Source of the DNA: CAWDPQ01 sp049642465 | GTDB taxonomy: Bacteria; Acidobacteriota; Vicinamibacteria; Vicinamibacterales; 2-12-FULL-66-21 | Direction of reading: 5' to 3' | Length of the DNA stretch: 64,000 nucleotides | NCBI GenBank assembly: GCA_049642465.1 | Contig: JBAROV010000110.1 | Location: 62,001 to 126,000, forward strand | In this document: piece after piece, positions 63,019 to 64,000 of the stretch | Numbering within the stretch: position 1 is the first letter of the stretch | Layout: each line of letters opens with the position of its first letter | The notes under the pieces: generated by a model | Seen by the model: only the letters and a program-made list of their open reading frames with translations | The model's database searches: none | What the model was told of the DNA's origin: nothing | Program-made: the position numbers and the translations under genes

Positions 63019-63449
63019 GTGGCAGTCTCCTCGGTGATGTCGCCGGCAAAATCGTCGGGCCACGCCTCGCACAGGAGCCGGGTCGTCAAGCTCTCTCCGA
63101 TGAACGACGCCAGCAACTCACTAGCCGTGGCGAGCACGGCGATCGCAATCTCGGTGGCCGCGCCCGGATCCTGCTGCTCCAGGGACAGCTGCAAGAGTGC
63201 GAATGGCGGATGGTCCTGAGCAGCCGTACGGACCGGCGCGAGCCCTGGAAGGTTCTGTCGTGTCAGGTACAGGCTGCGAGCGCAGATTGCGGCGACGCCG
63301 GCGTCCCCAATCAGTGGAGTCAATTGTTGGGCGAAGCGTTCGCACAAGCGACGGGCCGCTGCGGCAATGGCTGGAGCGTTGGCACCGTTTCCGGCCTCCC
63401 GCTCCAGCATGCGCCGGAACACCCGCTGCCGCATGTTGTCGCTCGTCAT
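63015..63449 (-). CDS. Small soluble helical protein coupled to the KaiC-like gene
   Basis: A 144-aa mostly alpha-helical protein (for example AAARRLCERFAQQLTPLIGDAGVAAICARSL and ELLASFIGESLTTRLLCEAW are its helical segments). No leader, membrane helix or known motif is visible. Its stop overlaps the start of the KaiC-like gene as ATGA, so both are made together and may form a complex. I do not recognise the family with certainty. Confidence 0.7.
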   Translation of the reverse strand: MTSDNMRQRVFRRMLEREAGNGANAPAIAAAARRLCERFAQQLTPLIGDAGVAAICARSLYLTRQNLPGLAPVRTAAQDHPPFALLQLSLEQQDPGAATEIAIAVLATASELLASFIGESLTTRLLCEAWPDDFAGDITEETAT

Positions 63450-63795
63450 GGGCTAAACACCAGTGGTGCCGGATTCTATCCCTCCCGCTCCGACGCACTC
63501 ATCACGAAGGCCGCTCGCGGTGCTGGCCGCACGCCGGGCGGAGGCGTGCGAGTGGAGGGTGTGCATGGGGTATACCGGGGCGGGAATTCTCGGCACCGGG
63601 TTCTTCACCGTGCCCGCGACACGCGCCGGCCATGATCTCCGGGAAGTTTCGCGCTGTCCCGGCGGGATTTTCCCCTCCGGTGCTGTGAACATCAGCGTTC
63701 GGAGAGGAGTTCCTCGTTTCTCCAGCGTATTTGACGCGGGCGTAGCTGTTGCACTCCGCGATCGTACTTCATGCTGCGATAGGTGGGATATGCAG
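63450..63795. other. Divergent intergenic region, no gene recognised
   Basis: About 345 bases lie between the start of the minus-strand KaiC-associated gene and the plus-strand kinase at the edge. Promoters for both should lie here. No clear boxes, repeats or RNA genes were found. Confidence 0.4.
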
Positions 63796-64000
63796 ATGTC
63801 GGCAAAACCGGTGGGTTCGAAGGTTTCGCGAAAGGGGAGCGGCGCAAGAGCCGCGCACGGTGGACGAGGACGGGACCGCCGCATGGCTCAGATGCGCGAA
63901 GCCAACGCCCACCTGATTGTCGCTGCGGTTCGTGCACAGACGCTGACCGAGGAGGCCGAGACGGCCAGCCATCGCAAGGACGAGTTCCTGGCGATACTGT
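63796..64000 (+). CDS. Sensor histidine kinase, N-terminal fragment (continues beyond right edge)
   Basis: About 68 codons are visible up to the window edge. After a basic, disordered front end comes MAQMREANAHLIVAAVRAQT, a coiled coil nearly the same as in the NarX-like kinase at 60397-61500. Then SHRKDEFLAIL follows, the usual lead-in to a HisKA phospho-acceptor box, which must lie just past the edge. ATG 63796 is preferred because AGGTGG lies nine bases upstream. ATG 63790 is in the same frame but too close to that site. The shared coiled coil suggests both kinases came from one ancestor or attach to the same partner. Confidence 0.75.
   Translation, partial: MSAKPVGSKVSRKGSGARAAHGGRGRDRRMAQMREANAHLIVAAVRAQTLTEEAETASHRKDEFLAIL

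Noticed and set aside
1..64000. tRNA, rRNA, insertion sequence or prophage genes
   Set aside because: All gaps over 150 bases were read; no cloverleaf, transposase or phage signature was recognised. A covariance-model scan would be decisive.

Overview
The window is high-GC bacterial DNA that reads like a chromosome segment of an acidobacterium, most likely of the Vicinamibacterales type. This is an inference. It rests on an ADOP/MacB-type FtsX permease of about 820 aa, a winged-helix + PD40 beta-propeller membrane protein, a PEP-CTERM protein, PQQ-dehydrogenase/cytochrome c and MauG-like secreted proteins, a YdjY protein, and many stand-alone PAS histidine kinases. No rRNA, tRNA, insertion sequence, prophage or CRISPR array was recognised.

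Layout. 1-6.4 kb: the N-terminal 2,100 residues of a giant cyclic beta-glucan synthase (NdvB-like), running off the left edge. 6.8-10.7 kb: a Na+/Ca2+-exchanger family protein, a mini membrane protein and a three-gene ABC exporter resembling the Rv2686c-Rv2688c arrangement. 10.8-20.1 kb: mostly exported enzymes (SMP-30-like propeller, amidohydrolase, dienelactone hydrolase, ADOP permease, PQQ sugar dehydrogenase-cytochrome c, PEP-CTERM protein). 20.6-26.7 kb: one 2,052-aa exported protein with a PKD-like domain, an alpha/alpha-toroid domain, 11 PASTA repeats and an unknown C-terminal region. 26.8-29.9 kb: a protease, membrane protein and methyltransferase unit.

30.2-42.3 kb: a tightly packed operon, nearly every junction an ATGA/GTGA overlap. 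It encodes membrane proteins, a toroid protein, an ABC-like ATPase with degenerate ATP-site motifs, and the MoxR-DUF58-vWA-vWA core seen in Bat-type loci. It runs into a convergent two-component pair whose NtrC-like regulator lacks the sigma-54 contact loop.

45-51.4 kb: YdjY protein, di-heme peroxidase-like protein, PD40 regulator-like membrane protein, VOC protein, a small helical exported protein and a GrdB-family protein interrupted by one in-frame UGA. That UGA lies in a UxxC motif with a hairpin just downstream, so it is a strong selenoprotein candidate that ordinary gene calling splits in two. 51.5-64 kb: a signalling district (PAS kinases, NarL/NarX-like pair, a receiver lacking its Asp, a KaiC-like ATPase), interleaved with an XRE-cupin regulator, a fasciclin protein, a Rossmann-lipocalin chimera and a VapBC-type toxin-antitoxin pair.

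Best leads: the selenoprotein (50504-51400), the 12-kb MoxR/vWA/toroid operon with its degenerate ATPase, the 11-PASTA toroid protein, the GAFTGA-less regulator, and a large palindromic element between convergent genes at 12.9 kb.
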